Below are positions 17,258 to 26,224 of a stretch of DNA of 59,304 nucleotides, one piece after another. Source of the DNA: an uncultured Bacteroidales bacterium (lineage in GTDB: Bacteria > Bacteroidota > Bacteroidia > Bacteroidales > UBA932); NCBI GenBank assembly GCA_944323825.1, contig CALUTY010000018.1:1-59304 (forward strand), written 5' to 3'. The notes under the pieces were generated by a model. The model searched no databases. It was not told the origin of the DNA and was given only the letters and a program-made list of their open reading frames with translations. The number at the start of each line of letters is the position of its first letter. The first letter of the stretch is position 1. A program made the position numbers and the translations under genes.

Positions 17258-20200
17258 TCTCTTTTCTGGCTTCCGCCTTGATTTTCCTCTTTGCTTTTCT
17301 TTCTTCCTTGCGCTGATCTCTGCCGGTGGAGTCTCCGTCTATTATGACCACATTCATTTCACGCATCCTGAGTGCTTCCATTTCCTGCCGTTCCGTTTCT
17401 TCCCGTTTTTTCTTGCTTGTGAACATGTTCTTTATGAATGTGTCGAAGCGGTCGAATTCCTTCTGGTATGCCAGGCCGACGCCGTTTCGCTGGGAGTTGT
17501 CCAGATAGTTGGTGTATTCATCGGCTGAATGCGAGAACAGGTTCAGCCGCAATGCCCCGTTGCGGGTGAGCTTGATTTCTATGTCCAGGTCGCCGACGAC
17601 ATCGCTGTTCGAATTGCCGGAATTGTATTGCCTGTTGCCTATGTTTCCGTTGACTATCACCCTGTTGTTGAACAGCTGGGTGGAAACGGCCACATCGAAG
17701 ATGTCATTCCCCTTGTCGTTGGGCTGATAGCTCAGTCCGAGGTCCAGAGGAATGTCCAGCTTCTGGAATATGTTGTTGAGCTGGTTGGCCATTATATCCG
17801 TTACATTGGAGTAGAGAATGGAGTTGTTGTTGACGATGCCGGACTGCTCGTCAGGCAGGAAGCTGTTGGAGATGATCAGGTAAAGGAATTGCTTCTGTAC
17901 CTTGTCTTCGGTGCTGAGTGCACTTTCCACCCTGGACTGTACAGTCGGGTCGAGATCAGGGATGTCTATCGAGAATCCGAGTCTCGGATTCCGAAGCTTG
18001 TCCGTGATGGATATTCCGCATTCGACCGTCCTTCGGTTTGATACTGATGTGGTGTCTGCGATGAGTGTGGACAGGGATGCCTTTGTCCTGTAGACGGCAT
18101 TTATGTCAAGAGTGCTTTCCATTATGTCTCCGTTGAATTTGATGGAGCTGCCTTCCTGTATGGAAAAGTCCCTTGATGCGAGGCCGAGAGCGACGAACCT
18201 GTAGTTCCCTGAAGAAATCGTGTAGTCTCCGGTTATGTTGAATATGTCCTTGTCCGGCTGTATTTCCAGGTCTATTACGCCTTCTCCCCGTCCTGAAAGT
18301 ACATTGCCTGTCGACTTGTCTATTTCAATGAAGGCTTCCGTCCCCTGTGTGGCGGCGAGGCGCAGCTTCATGCTGAAGTGTCCGGATGTGGATTCGTGTT
18401 CCTTCAGCCTGGCGACCATGGTTTCATACGGGTCTACAGTCTTTATCACTACAGGTTTCTTGAATGTAAGCAGGTTCCCTCCCCCTGCGTTTGCTGAGGA
18501 CGAGACCGGTACATGGAACTGTCCGTCACCGGTGGTGACAGCCTCCACCGACATCAGCAGGGACTTCATAGGCCCCGTGAGGGATACGGTTCCGGTGGCG
18601 GACACGTTTCCGTAGAATGCATCGGCGTTCCTTTCGGCTATGTCAATGCATTCCATGTTCCGGACATTGATCTCAGTGTTGAATCTTATGTTCTTGAAAT
18701 GCTCATAGCTGATATTTCCCCGTACATTTCCCCGTCCTTCTTTCCTGTCTTCCATCCTGATGTCGTCGAAATATATTCCGCTCTCGTCAAGATGGAAATC
18801 TCCTTTCAGACGGTATGGCACATTGGTGTAGGCTATCCTGAGTTCAGTGTCTTCGAGCCTCATGCCTTCAGTAGCCATCGAGAGCTGCCTTACCGGGCCG
18901 TTCAGGTTCATTTTTCCGGAAATATGCCCTCCGATGTCACTGAATATGCTTTCGGTGAACGGGCTGGCGCAGGAAACGTCGAACCTGTCGAGGATGGCTT
19001 CTGCGTCCAGTGTCCGGTTCCTGGTGCCGTAGCTTCCGGAAACGAGGAATGAAGGCTTCCCGGCGAGGCTGTTGCCTATGTCAAAGCCGAACTTCCTCTG
19101 ATTCTCGTCCCACGTGGTCTTTATGGTGACTGTGCCCATGCCGGTGCCCGCCATGGTTGTGGAGTCGCACAGGAAGTTCGCCGCCAGTCCCAGGTTGCCG
19201 TAAGGGGTGTACAGCTCGGCTGTACCTGTCATTGCACCTCCTATCCTGAGGTCTTTTTTCAGCAGGGGATTGATGATTGAAATGTCGAACCTTTCCATGC
19301 TGACAACGAGTTTTTCCGGGGTCTTGTCCGAGGTCGCCCCGTATATCCGTATCGTCTGGTCCCCGCTGTTGAATCCGATGTTCTCCACATTTATTTCCTT
19401 CCCCTTGATGCTGAACTTGGACGGGGCTATGCTCCATTCCCTCGAGTTGAGGTATATGCTTGACGGGAGCAGGCTTATGTCGAGTTTCATCTTGCCGTCG
19501 TCATCTCTTGTGACATCCCCTGTGGCAAAGAATTCGCCCCTGTTGGTCAGTGTGCTCTCATTGTCGTATGAGAATCCGAGCCCCAGGTGGTCATTGTCGG
19601 CAAACAGGTCGATTCTGTTGTTCATGAGCATGAGGGTGGCAATGCGGATGCTTTCGCTGTTAAGTTCTCCGTCCAGGATGCCTCCGCAGTTGCTGAATGT
19701 GCAGTCTATGTCTTTGATATACTGGTCTTTGAATGCTATACGCTGGGAATTGAGCCTTGCCTTGAAAAGCCCCGAGGTGTCGATGCTCATTCTCAGGAAC
19801 GAGCTGTCGGCGATATACAGTCCCGGGGCGAGGAACGAAAGCAGGTCCATCGTGTCATGGCACCTGAATGTCAGGTCATATTTCTCTCCTTTCCAGGTGG
19901 ATACCGTGTCGCGGAACATCGACGGAAGTTCCTTTCTCAGGGTGACGGACGAGAAGTCCTTGACAAATTTCTGCAGTGAACCTGTCCCCGTATAGCTGCC
20001 TTCGGCAAATTCAGAGCTGAATTTCACCCTGCTTATGTTGTCATTGGAATAGGAGCTTATGCCTATGTCGCCTATATTGTATTTCCCCATCCCGTTTTCC
20101 AGGACAATGCCTCCTATGCTGATGTCGCCGAGAAGGTCGCTGTTCCTGATCTTGTTGAAATTGGCGCTTGTCTGGAAGCTGATTCTGGAAATTCCCCTCT

Positions 20201-21833
20201 TGTCTATGTTCATCGCATTCAGGTCGGCATATCCCACATTCATATAGAACTTGTAGAGGGCGTTGCTGGTTTTCCTTGAAAGGTTGAACAGTCCCTGGAA
20301 CATGAAGTTGAGGTTCGGGTCGTTGCATACTATCTTCCCGTCGAATGCCTCCCTGGCTATCTTGCCTGCAGCGGCGATGTTGCCGTAGTCATAGCCGTGG
20401 ATATTCAGGCGGCTTACCATCAGTGAATCAAGCCTTATGGATGCCCCGTCATCGCTATTGCCGAGGTCGGCGTGCAGGCCTGCCTTCATGGAACATTGCC
20501 CTACGAGTCCGGTGCCGAGTATCGCACCGAGGTCCAGATCGTATGAACGGACGGCTCCACCGATGATTGTCGGCTGTCTTTTCGATGTCAGGTTCCTTGT
20601 GTCCAGCGAGGCTGACAGTCCGCCGATGCCTGAGGTGGCGGAAATATCCACCCCGAGCCTGTTGAGGGTACCACGGATATTGCCGTCAAGTGTGAATGTG
20701 GCCCCTTCTGCATATTTCTTCAGTTCCGGGGCCTTGCCTCCGTTCCAGTGGCCGATGAACTTTTCCAGTCCGGGCATGTCGAACTTCACATCCTTCAGCT
20801 CCATGTCCATATACATCCTGTCCGTTTCCGGAAGTCCTGTCAGCCTGCCGCTGAAGATGCCGGAAATGCTCTTGTCCGTGGCATCTATGGAAAGCCCGTC
20901 GATCTGCAGGCTGCTCACAAGGCCGCTGACCTTGCCGCTGACGGCGGCTTCCAGTCCGTTGTCCCCAAGCCCGGGGACGAAGAAGGAGAGGGTTTTCATG
21001 CTGAGTCTGCTGTCTGCAATCCCGGCATCCAGCTTCACCCTGTTGACGAAGTCCTTGAAATCCTTTGAATTTGAATAGGATATGATGAAAGACGGGATTC
21101 TTATTTCCGACCACAGGTCTGATATTTCGAGATCTTCTATCAGCGCCCTGCCGTTCCCGACCTTTGTCTTTCCCGAAAGCGACTGGCAGGAGAAGCCGCT
21201 CTTTTCATTGAACGAGAGATAGTCGAGCCGGCCTGACAGTACTCCCTTGCTCATCTTGAGATTCCTGGCAGCTATGTGGATGTCGCTGATGCCGAGGTCG
21301 TTCCAGTCTATTGTCCCTGCCGGTGCCGGCTTGTGCTCCTTCTTGAAATTCATCATCCGGAATGACATCCCGTCGATGTCCACCCTCCTTATGTCGAACA
21401 CATTCTTGTCCCTCTTTTTCTCTTCGGGATTCTTCTTTATCCCGAACATCCTTTCGAGGTTGGTCCCGTTGTCCTCCACGACAAGATTCATTTCCGCATC
21501 CCTTATGTATGCGCTCCAGACATGCAGCCCCTCCTGTTTCCGCAGGCCTTTCAGCGTGAATCTGGCTATGACATATTCTGCGGCGAACAGCGTGTCGTAA
21601 GCGGCCTCATTGAAAGGCTCCCTGTCGCGTACGGTCACATTCTTCAGCACGATGGTGTTGAACGGCTTCACATGGACCTTCTCATAGTCTATTTCCGCAT
21701 CTATCTTGTCTGCAATGTTTTTCAGAAGTTTATGGGAAAGGTATGTCTGCACCTGGGGAGTCTGTATCCCCAGAATCCCTGCAAGCACGAGGGCTGTCAG
21801 AGCGACAGCCGTCAACCATAATATTTTGAGCAC
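17235..21833 (-). CDS. tamB: TamB-like translocation/assembly module protein
   Basis: This 1532-residue protein has an N-terminal signal anchor (LWLTAVALTALVLAGILGIQ), then a very long repetitive beta-strand region (AsmA-like near the N-terminus), and a C-terminal TamB/DUF490 domain (about 1090-1470; FLYLIISNSFLPDEQ, GLSYQPNDKGNDIFDVAV, YLDNSQRNGVGL). TamB spans the periplasm; current models give it a role in outer-membrane protein assembly or phospholipid transport. Bacteroidota TamB often works without a classical TamA next to it, and none is here. The C-terminus is a Lys/Arg/Glu-rich tail. It is the first gene of a five-gene leftward operon with promoter box 21873-21880. Confidence 0.92.
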   Translation of the reverse strand: MLKILWLTAVALTALVLAGILGIQTPQVQTYLSHKLLKNIADKIDAEIDYEKVHVKPFNTIVLKNVTVRDREPFNEAAYDTLFAAEYVIARFTLKGLRKQEGLHVWSAYIRDAEMNLVVEDNGTNLERMFGIKKNPEEKKRDKNVFDIRRVDIDGMSFRMMNFKKEHKPAPAGTIDWNDLGISDIHIAARNLKMSKGVLSGRLDYLSFNEKSGFSCQSLSGKTKVGNGRALIEDLEISDLWSEIRIPSFIISYSNSKDFKDFVNRVKLDAGIADSRLSMKTLSFFVPGLGDNGLEAAVSGKVSGLVSSLQIDGLSIDATDKSISGIFSGRLTGLPETDRMYMDMELKDVKFDMPGLEKFIGHWNGGKAPELKKYAEGATFTLDGNIRGTLNRLGVDISATSGIGGLSASLDTRNLTSKRQPTIIGGAVRSYDLDLGAILGTGLVGQCSMKAGLHADLGNSDDGASIRLDSLMVSRLNIHGYDYGNIAAAGKIAREAFDGKIVCNDPNLNFMFQGLFNLSRKTSNALYKFYMNVGYADLNAMNIDKRGISRISFQTSANFNKIRNSDLLGDISIGGIVLENGMGKYNIGDIGISSYSNDNISRVKFSSEFAEGSYTGTGSLQKFVKDFSSVTLRKELPSMFRDTVSTWKGEKYDLTFRCHDTMDLLSFLAPGLYIADSSFLRMSIDTSGLFKARLNSQRIAFKDQYIKDIDCTFSNCGGILDGELNSESIRIATLMLMNNRIDLFADNDHLGLGFSYDNESTLTNRGEFFATGDVTRDDDGKMKLDISLLPSSIYLNSREWSIAPSKFSIKGKEINVENIGFNSGDQTIRIYGATSDKTPEKLVVSMERFDISIINPLLKKDLRIGGAMTGTAELYTPYGNLGLAANFLCDSTTMAGTGMGTVTIKTTWDENQRKFGFDIGNSLAGKPSFLVSGSYGTRNRTLDAEAILDRFDVSCASPFTESIFSDIGGHISGKMNLNGPVRQLSMATEGMRLEDTELRIAYTNVPYRLKGDFHLDESGIYFDDIRMEDRKEGRGNVRGNISYEHFKNIRFNTEINVRNMECIDIAERNADAFYGNVSATGTVSLTGPMKSLLMSVEAVTTGDGQFHVPVSSSANAGGGNLLTFKKPVVIKTVDPYETMVARLKEHESTSGHFSMKLRLAATQGTEAFIEIDKSTGNVLSGRGEGVIDLEIQPDKDIFNITGDYTISSGNYRFVALGLASRDFSIQEGSSIKFNGDIMESTLDINAVYRTKASLSTLIADTTSVSNRRTVECGISITDKLRNPRLGFSIDIPDLDPTVQSRVESALSTEDKVQKQFLYLIISNSFLPDEQSGIVNNNSILYSNVTDIMANQLNNIFQKLDIPLDLGLSYQPNDKGNDIFDVAVSTQLFNNRVIVNGNIGNRQYNSGNSNSDVVGDLDIEIKLTRNGALRLNLFSHSADEYTNYLDNSQRNGVGLAYQKEFDRFDTFIKNMFTSKKKREETERQEMEALRMREMNVVIIDGDSTGRDQRKEERKAKRKIKAEARKENDNESAN

Positions 21834-21872
21834 TTTCTTGACCGTATGCCTTTCCCTTTTCGATTAAACTTA

Positions 21873-21880
21873 CAAAGTTA
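21873..21880 (-). promoter_or_regulatory. -7 promoter element of the tamB operon
   Basis: Minus-strand TAACTTTG matches TAnnTTTG; predicted start near 21866, leader about 33 bases. It is back-to-back with the tsaD promoter. Confidence 0.55.
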
Positions 21881-21957
21881 ATGAAAAATATACTGCAAGC
21901 CGAGTGCAGAGGCAGATTTATTTCATCAGATGACGGTCAAATGTCGGGGAAAAACCG

Positions 21958-21965
21958 TATTTTTG
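21958..21965 (+). promoter_or_regulatory. -7 promoter element of tsaD
   Basis: TATTTTTG matches TAnnTTTG; predicted start near 21972, 12 bases before the ATG at 21984. This rules out the in-frame ATG at 21930. Confidence 0.55.
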
Positions 21966-21983
21966 CCGAGCGAAAATTTTGTT

Positions 21984-23003
21984 ATGGATATAATTCTCGG
22001 AATAGAGTCATCCTGCGATGACACTTCGGCAGCGGTCATAAAGGACGGCTGGCTCCTTTCAAATGTCCTGGCGAGCCAGGATGTCCACAAGGCCTACGGT
22101 GGAGTGATACCTGAACTCGCTTCGAGGGCACATCAGCTGAACATTGTGCCTGTGGTGAGCCAGGCGATAGACAGGGCGGGGATAAAGGCGGAGGACATCA
22201 CTGCCATAGCCTTCACCCGTGGTCCGGGGCTTCTCGGCTCCCTGCTGGTGGGCACTTCTTTCGCCAAGGGGCTTTCGATAGCCCTGGACCGTCCCCTGAT
22301 AGAGGTGAACCACCTGCAGGGGCATGTGCTTGCCAATTTCATAAAGCAGTATGACAAGGAAAATGTGCATCCTTCATTCCCGTATCTCTGCCTGCTTGTA
22401 TCAGGAGGCAATTCGCAGATTGTCAGGGTGAACGGACCGCTGGACTTTGAGATTCTCGGCCAGACCATAGACGATGCGGTGGGGGAGGCTTTTGACAAAT
22501 GCTCCAAGATGATGGGGCTCGGCTATCCGGGCGGGCCGATCGTGGACAGGCTGGCCAAGTCCGGCGACCCGCAGCGATTTCATTTCGCCAAGCCTCATGT
22601 GCCCGGACTGGACTACAGCTTCAGCGGCATAAAGACTTCCCTGCTTTATTTTGTGAGGGACCAGATGGCCGCAGACCCTGAGTTCATGGAGAAGAACAAG
22701 GAGGACATCTGCGCAAGTTTCCAGCGCACCCTGATAGAGATACTCATGGACAAGCTCATCAAGGCCGCCAGGCAGACCGGTATCAGGGAAATAACCATCG
22801 GAGGCGGGGTGTCTGCCAACAGCGGGCTGCGAGCCGCCGTCACGGAAGAAGGACGCAAGAGAGGGTGGAAGACATATCTTCCTGAGTTCAAGTTCACCAC
22901 CGACAATGCGGCCATGATAGCCATAGCCGGGTATTTCCACTATCTCAACGGGGAAAGGACAGGCCTGGATGTGGCCCCCGTGTCCCGCATAGCAGATTTT
23001 TAA
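21984..23003 (+). CDS. tsaD: tRNA N6-adenosine threonylcarbamoyltransferase TsaD
   Basis: The protein has 339 residues from the ATG at 21984 (MDIILGIESSCDDTSAA, the conserved N-terminus). This Kae1/Qri7/YgjD-family ASKHA protein transfers threonylcarbamoyl from TC-AMP to A37 of ANN-reading tRNAs, with TsaB and TsaE (not in this window). The metal-binding HxxxH is at residues 110-114 (HLQGH). Other motifs: FTRGPGLLGSLLVG, SGGNSQIV, IDDAVGEAFDK, GGGVSANSGLR. The FAD-dehydrogenase gene begins two bases after its stop, so the two are co-transcribed. Confidence 0.97.
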   Translation: MDIILGIESSCDDTSAAVIKDGWLLSNVLASQDVHKAYGGVIPELASRAHQLNIVPVVSQAIDRAGIKAEDITAIAFTRGPGLLGSLLVGTSFAKGLSIALDRPLIEVNHLQGHVLANFIKQYDKENVHPSFPYLCLLVSGGNSQIVRVNGPLDFEILGQTIDDAVGEAFDKCSKMMGLGYPGGPIVDRLAKSGDPQRFHFAKPHVPGLDYSFSGIKTSLLYFVRDQMAADPEFMEKNKEDICASFQRTLIEILMDKLIKAARQTGIREITIGGGVSANSGLRAAVTEEGRKRGWKTYLPEFKFTTDNAAMIAIAGYFHYLNGERTGLDVAPVSRIADF

Positions 23004-23005
23004 TT

Positions 23006-24532
23006 ATGAAAGAAATTGAGATCTCCGTTCCGATAGGCCGGGAACCTTCTTCCGAGCAGATCACCGCTGCGGCAGCCAAGGCTATGGGTGTTGCCCCGAA
23101 GGCGGTGTCTTCATACAGGATTGTGCGCCGCTCCATCGATGCCAGGGGCGACATACTATACCGTTACAGAATCGAGGCATACAAGGCCGGGGAAGACCTC
23201 AATGAATACCGTCTCCCGGAATACAGGGATGTGTCACAGGCTGAGCCGGTGACCGTCATCGGAGCAGGTCCTGCCGGGATGTTCGCCGCCCTCCGTCTTC
23301 TGATGAGAGGCTTCAGGCCCGTCATTCTGGAACGGGGAAAGGATGTCCATGCCCGGAAATTCGACATGGCCAAGCTTTCAAGGGAAGGCATTGTGGACCC
23401 TGATTCCAACTATTGTTTCGGAGAGGGCGGGGCCGGCACATTCTCTGACGGGAAGCTTTTCACCCGTTCTTCCAAAAGGGGGGACATCCGTGAGGTGCTG
23501 CACCAGCTTGTGACATTCGGGGCTGACCCGTCCATATTGATTGATGCCCATCCTCACATCGGGAGCGACCGGCTTCCGGCCATAGTCGAGAATATCCGCC
23601 ATTGCATCATCAGCCACGGCGGAGAATATCATTTCGGTACGAGAGTCACAGACATCCGCAAAAGGGAGGACGGCGGCTTCGATGTAGTTGCAGGAAGCCG
23701 GACATTTTCTTCAAGGAAGGTGATTCTTGCCACCGGACACTCCGCAAGGGACATATACAATCTTTTTGCAGAAAAGGGTTGGGAACTGCAGGCCAAGGGA
23801 TTTGCCCTCGGAGTGCGTGTCGAGCATCCGCAGTCCCTGATCAACAGGATCCAGTACCACGGAAAATACCAGCCGTACATGCCTGCGGCGGAATACTCCT
23901 TCGTGACCCAGATTGAGGGCAGGGGAGTCTTCTCGTTCTGCATGTGTCCCGGCGGCATCCTTGTGCCTTCAGCCACAGGGCCCGGGGAAACTGTCCTGAA
24001 CGGCATGTCCAATTCTGCCCGCAATTCCAGGTGGGCGAATGCAGGTGTCGTGGTTTCTGTCGAGCCTGAAGACATTCCGGAGTATTCCAGATACGGCGCT
24101 CTTTCTCTCCTGCATTTCCAGATGGATGTGGAGAAGCGGATGTATGATTTCACCGGTTCCATCAAGGCTCCGGCGCAGCGGATGATGGATTTCTGCAGGC
24201 GTACTCCATCTTCCGGACTTCCTGCCACCTCCTATCATCCGGGTGCTGTCAATGCCCCGCTGCACGAGCTGCTTCCGGAGCATGTGTCCCTGCGTCTGAA
24301 ATACGCCTTCCCTGAAATCGGCAACAAAAAGATGAAGGGTTATTATACCAATGAGGCCCTGCTTCTCGGAGTTGAGTCCCGCACATCTTCACCTGTCCGC
24401 ATCCCCCGCGACCCTGACACCCTTGAGCATACGCAGCTCAAAGGCCTTCATCCGTGCGGTGAGGGCGCCGGCTATTCCGGCGGCATAGTGTCTTCCGCCC
24501 TCGATGGAATCAGATGCGCGGAAATGATTTGA
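23006..24532 (+). CDS. FAD-dependent dehydrogenase (COG2509-like), substrate unknown
   Basis: This 508-residue flavoprotein has an N-terminal domain of about 75 residues, then a Rossmann FAD site (VTVIGAGPAGMFAALRLLMR, about 81-100) with the acidic end of strand 2 (VILERG). FGEGGAGTFSDGKL and a C-terminal GEGAGYSGGIVSSALDGI are typical of this uncharacterised family of NAD(P)/FAD oxidoreductases related to GltD/geranylgeranyl-reductase-like proteins. No membrane segment is present. It is the second gene after tsaD (2-bp gap) and its end overlaps by 23 bp the end of the convergent AAA-ATPase gene. The physiological substrate is not known. Confidence 0.85.
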   Translation: MKEIEISVPIGREPSSEQITAAAAKAMGVAPKAVSSYRIVRRSIDARGDILYRYRIEAYKAGEDLNEYRLPEYRDVSQAEPVTVIGAGPAGMFAALRLLMRGFRPVILERGKDVHARKFDMAKLSREGIVDPDSNYCFGEGGAGTFSDGKLFTRSSKRGDIREVLHQLVTFGADPSILIDAHPHIGSDRLPAIVENIRHCIISHGGEYHFGTRVTDIRKREDGGFDVVAGSRTFSSRKVILATGHSARDIYNLFAEKGWELQAKGFALGVRVEHPQSLINRIQYHGKYQPYMPAAEYSFVTQIEGRGVFSFCMCPGGILVPSATGPGETVLNGMSNSARNSRWANAGVVVSVEPEDIPEYSRYGALSLLHFQMDVEKRMYDFTGSIKAPAQRMMDFCRRTPSSGLPATSYHPGAVNAPLHELLPEHVSLRLKYAFPEIGNKKMKGYYTNEALLLGVESRTSSPVRIPRDPDTLEHTQLKGLHPCGEGAGYSGGIVSSALDGIRCAEMI

Positions 24533-26072
24533 CAATCCACCTGTCAATGTTGCGGGTGTCGCTGCTGAAGTTCACACCGATGCAGAAGACCTTGCGTGAG
24601 TCTTTTGCGAAAGGCATGGCGTACTGCTTTTCCGCGATCTGCTGCAGGGCATCCTCTGCGGAGCCGTCCAGCTTGAACTCCATGACATAGACATGGTCAG
24701 GGGTCTGGAGCACAAGGTCAATCCTTCCGCGTGAAGTGTGGTATTCCACTTTTGTGTACAGTCCCGCGAGCCGGAACACTATGAAAAGGACATTCTGGTA
24801 GTGAAGCTCGATGTCCTTGGCCATCTCGTAAGGGCAGTCGGCAAGGAAGGCCTGGAGCCTTTCCATGAAGCCGTCTATGTTTCCGGACTTTACATCGCCG
24901 ATGAATTCCCAGATTGCGAATCCCGTTTCAGTGTTCTCAACCGGGGTGTAGTACGGGAGGAGGAAGTCCAAGAACCCCTCCTCGACCTCCCTGTTGGGGA
25001 ATCCGAGTTCATAGATTCTCGGCTCTGGGATGAATCCCTTGATGGTGAGATAACCGCTCTGGTATATGACCGGGATGGGATTGGTGGAAGAGGCGTCTAT
25101 GCTGTCGAGAGTCCTTGCCGTGGTCTTTTCGTGGGCCATCCTGTAGAGGTCGTATTTGTGGGCCTTGAGTAGTTCTACGAGGTAGGTCGGGGTGCCGGTC
25201 TCGAACCAGTAGTTTCCGTACCGTTTCTTGGCAAAGGTGTTCAAGATGCTGAACGGGTTGTATATTCCCGGGCATCCCGGGTAAAAATGGTATCCGTCAT
25301 AATTTTCCCGGAGTTTTTCCCGGGCCTCATCGAAGGTCTGCCCGTTGTTTCGGGCGAGTTCCCTGATGTCATCGCTGAAGTTGTCAAGCAGTTCCTTTCC
25401 GCTGATTCCGCAGATGTCGATGTACCGTTCGTCCATCGAGATGTCCTCAAGATTGTTGAGGTCACTGAACACGCTGACTTTTCCGAATTTCGTGACACCT
25501 GTGAGCATTGCGAAGCGGATGTGGCCGTCTTCGGACTTCAACGCCCCATAGAAAGCCTTGAGAATGCCACGGAACTCATTCTGGAGACTGTCGTTCCCGA
25601 TAGCCTGGAGAAGCGGCTTGTCATATTCATCCACAAGTATCACGGCCCTCATTCCGGTCTTTTCGTGCGCCCGTCTGATGATTCCTGCAAATCTCCTTTC
25701 AAGTCCGGTTTCGGCTTCATTCCTGCCGTATATTTCTTCCCAGCCAATCAGTGTTTCATCGAGCAGGGAGGACAGAGATTCCGGTGAGTCATATTTCCTG
25801 GTATTGAGGTCCAGATGCAGCACGGGATATTTCTTCCATTCCGATTCAAGCCCGGCAACGGCAAGCCCTTCGAAAAGTTCCTTCTTTCCCTGGAAATATG
25901 CCTCTATTGTGCTTATCAGAAGGCTTTTCCCGAATCTGCGGGGCCTGCTCAGAAAATAATAGCTTCCTGTGGTCACGAGCCTGTAAATGAGGGTTGTCTT
26001 GTCCACATAAAAATATCCGTCCCTGCGCAGTTTTTCAAAATTCTGTATTCCGATAGGATATAACTTTTCCAT
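24510..26072 (-). CDS. AAA-ATPase-like / PD-(D/E)XK nuclease protein (DUF1703 type)
   Basis: The protein has 520 residues. The N-terminus (about 1-215) is the AAA-ATPase-like domain of this family: GIQNFEKLRRDGYFYVDKT, Walker A-like SRPRRFGKSLLIST, Walker B ILVDEYDKPL. The C-terminus has a PD-(D/E)XK nuclease-like core (RIDLVLQTPDHVYVMEFKLD). Such proteins occur in many copies in Bacteroidales genomes, spread by gene duplication, and their cellular role is unsettled; a part in DNA transactions or defence is speculative. It has its own promoter (26104-26111), and the tail-to-tail overlap with the FAD gene suggests later insertion beside tsaD. Confidence 0.85.
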   Translation of the reverse strand: MEKLYPIGIQNFEKLRRDGYFYVDKTTLIYRLVTTGSYYFLSRPRRFGKSLLISTIEAYFQGKKELFEGLAVAGLESEWKKYPVLHLDLNTRKYDSPESLSSLLDETLIGWEEIYGRNEAETGLERRFAGIIRRAHEKTGMRAVILVDEYDKPLLQAIGNDSLQNEFRGILKAFYGALKSEDGHIRFAMLTGVTKFGKVSVFSDLNNLEDISMDERYIDICGISGKELLDNFSDDIRELARNNGQTFDEAREKLRENYDGYHFYPGCPGIYNPFSILNTFAKKRYGNYWFETGTPTYLVELLKAHKYDLYRMAHEKTTARTLDSIDASSTNPIPVIYQSGYLTIKGFIPEPRIYELGFPNREVEEGFLDFLLPYYTPVENTETGFAIWEFIGDVKSGNIDGFMERLQAFLADCPYEMAKDIELHYQNVLFIVFRLAGLYTKVEYHTSRGRIDLVLQTPDHVYVMEFKLDGSAEDALQQIAEKQYAMPFAKDSRKVFCIGVNFSSDTRNIDRWIVKSFPRI

Positions 26073-26103
26073 GGCCGCATCCGTTATCAGTTGTCACAAA
26101 ATA

Positions 26104-26111
26104 CAAATTTA
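26104..26111 (-). promoter_or_regulatory. -7 promoter element of the AAA-ATPase gene
   Basis: Minus-strand TAAATTTG matches TAnnTTTG; predicted start near 26097, leader about 25 bases. Confidence 0.5.
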
Positions 26112-26129
26112 GAAAATTTTGCCGCTGCT

Positions 26130-26160
26130 TTTGCAATTGTCGCGGAAATTCCTACATTTG
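26130..26160 (+). promoter_or_regulatory. Consensus promoter of the double-activase gene
   Basis: TTTG (26130-26133), exactly 19 bases, TACATTTG (26153-26160). Predicted start near 26167; ATG candidates at 26195 and 26225 follow. Confidence 0.8.
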
Positions 26161-26224
26161 CACCTGACATTTGAGTTTGACACAGGTGTCAGACATGTAT
26201 GTCAACAATGAAAATTATCGGAAA

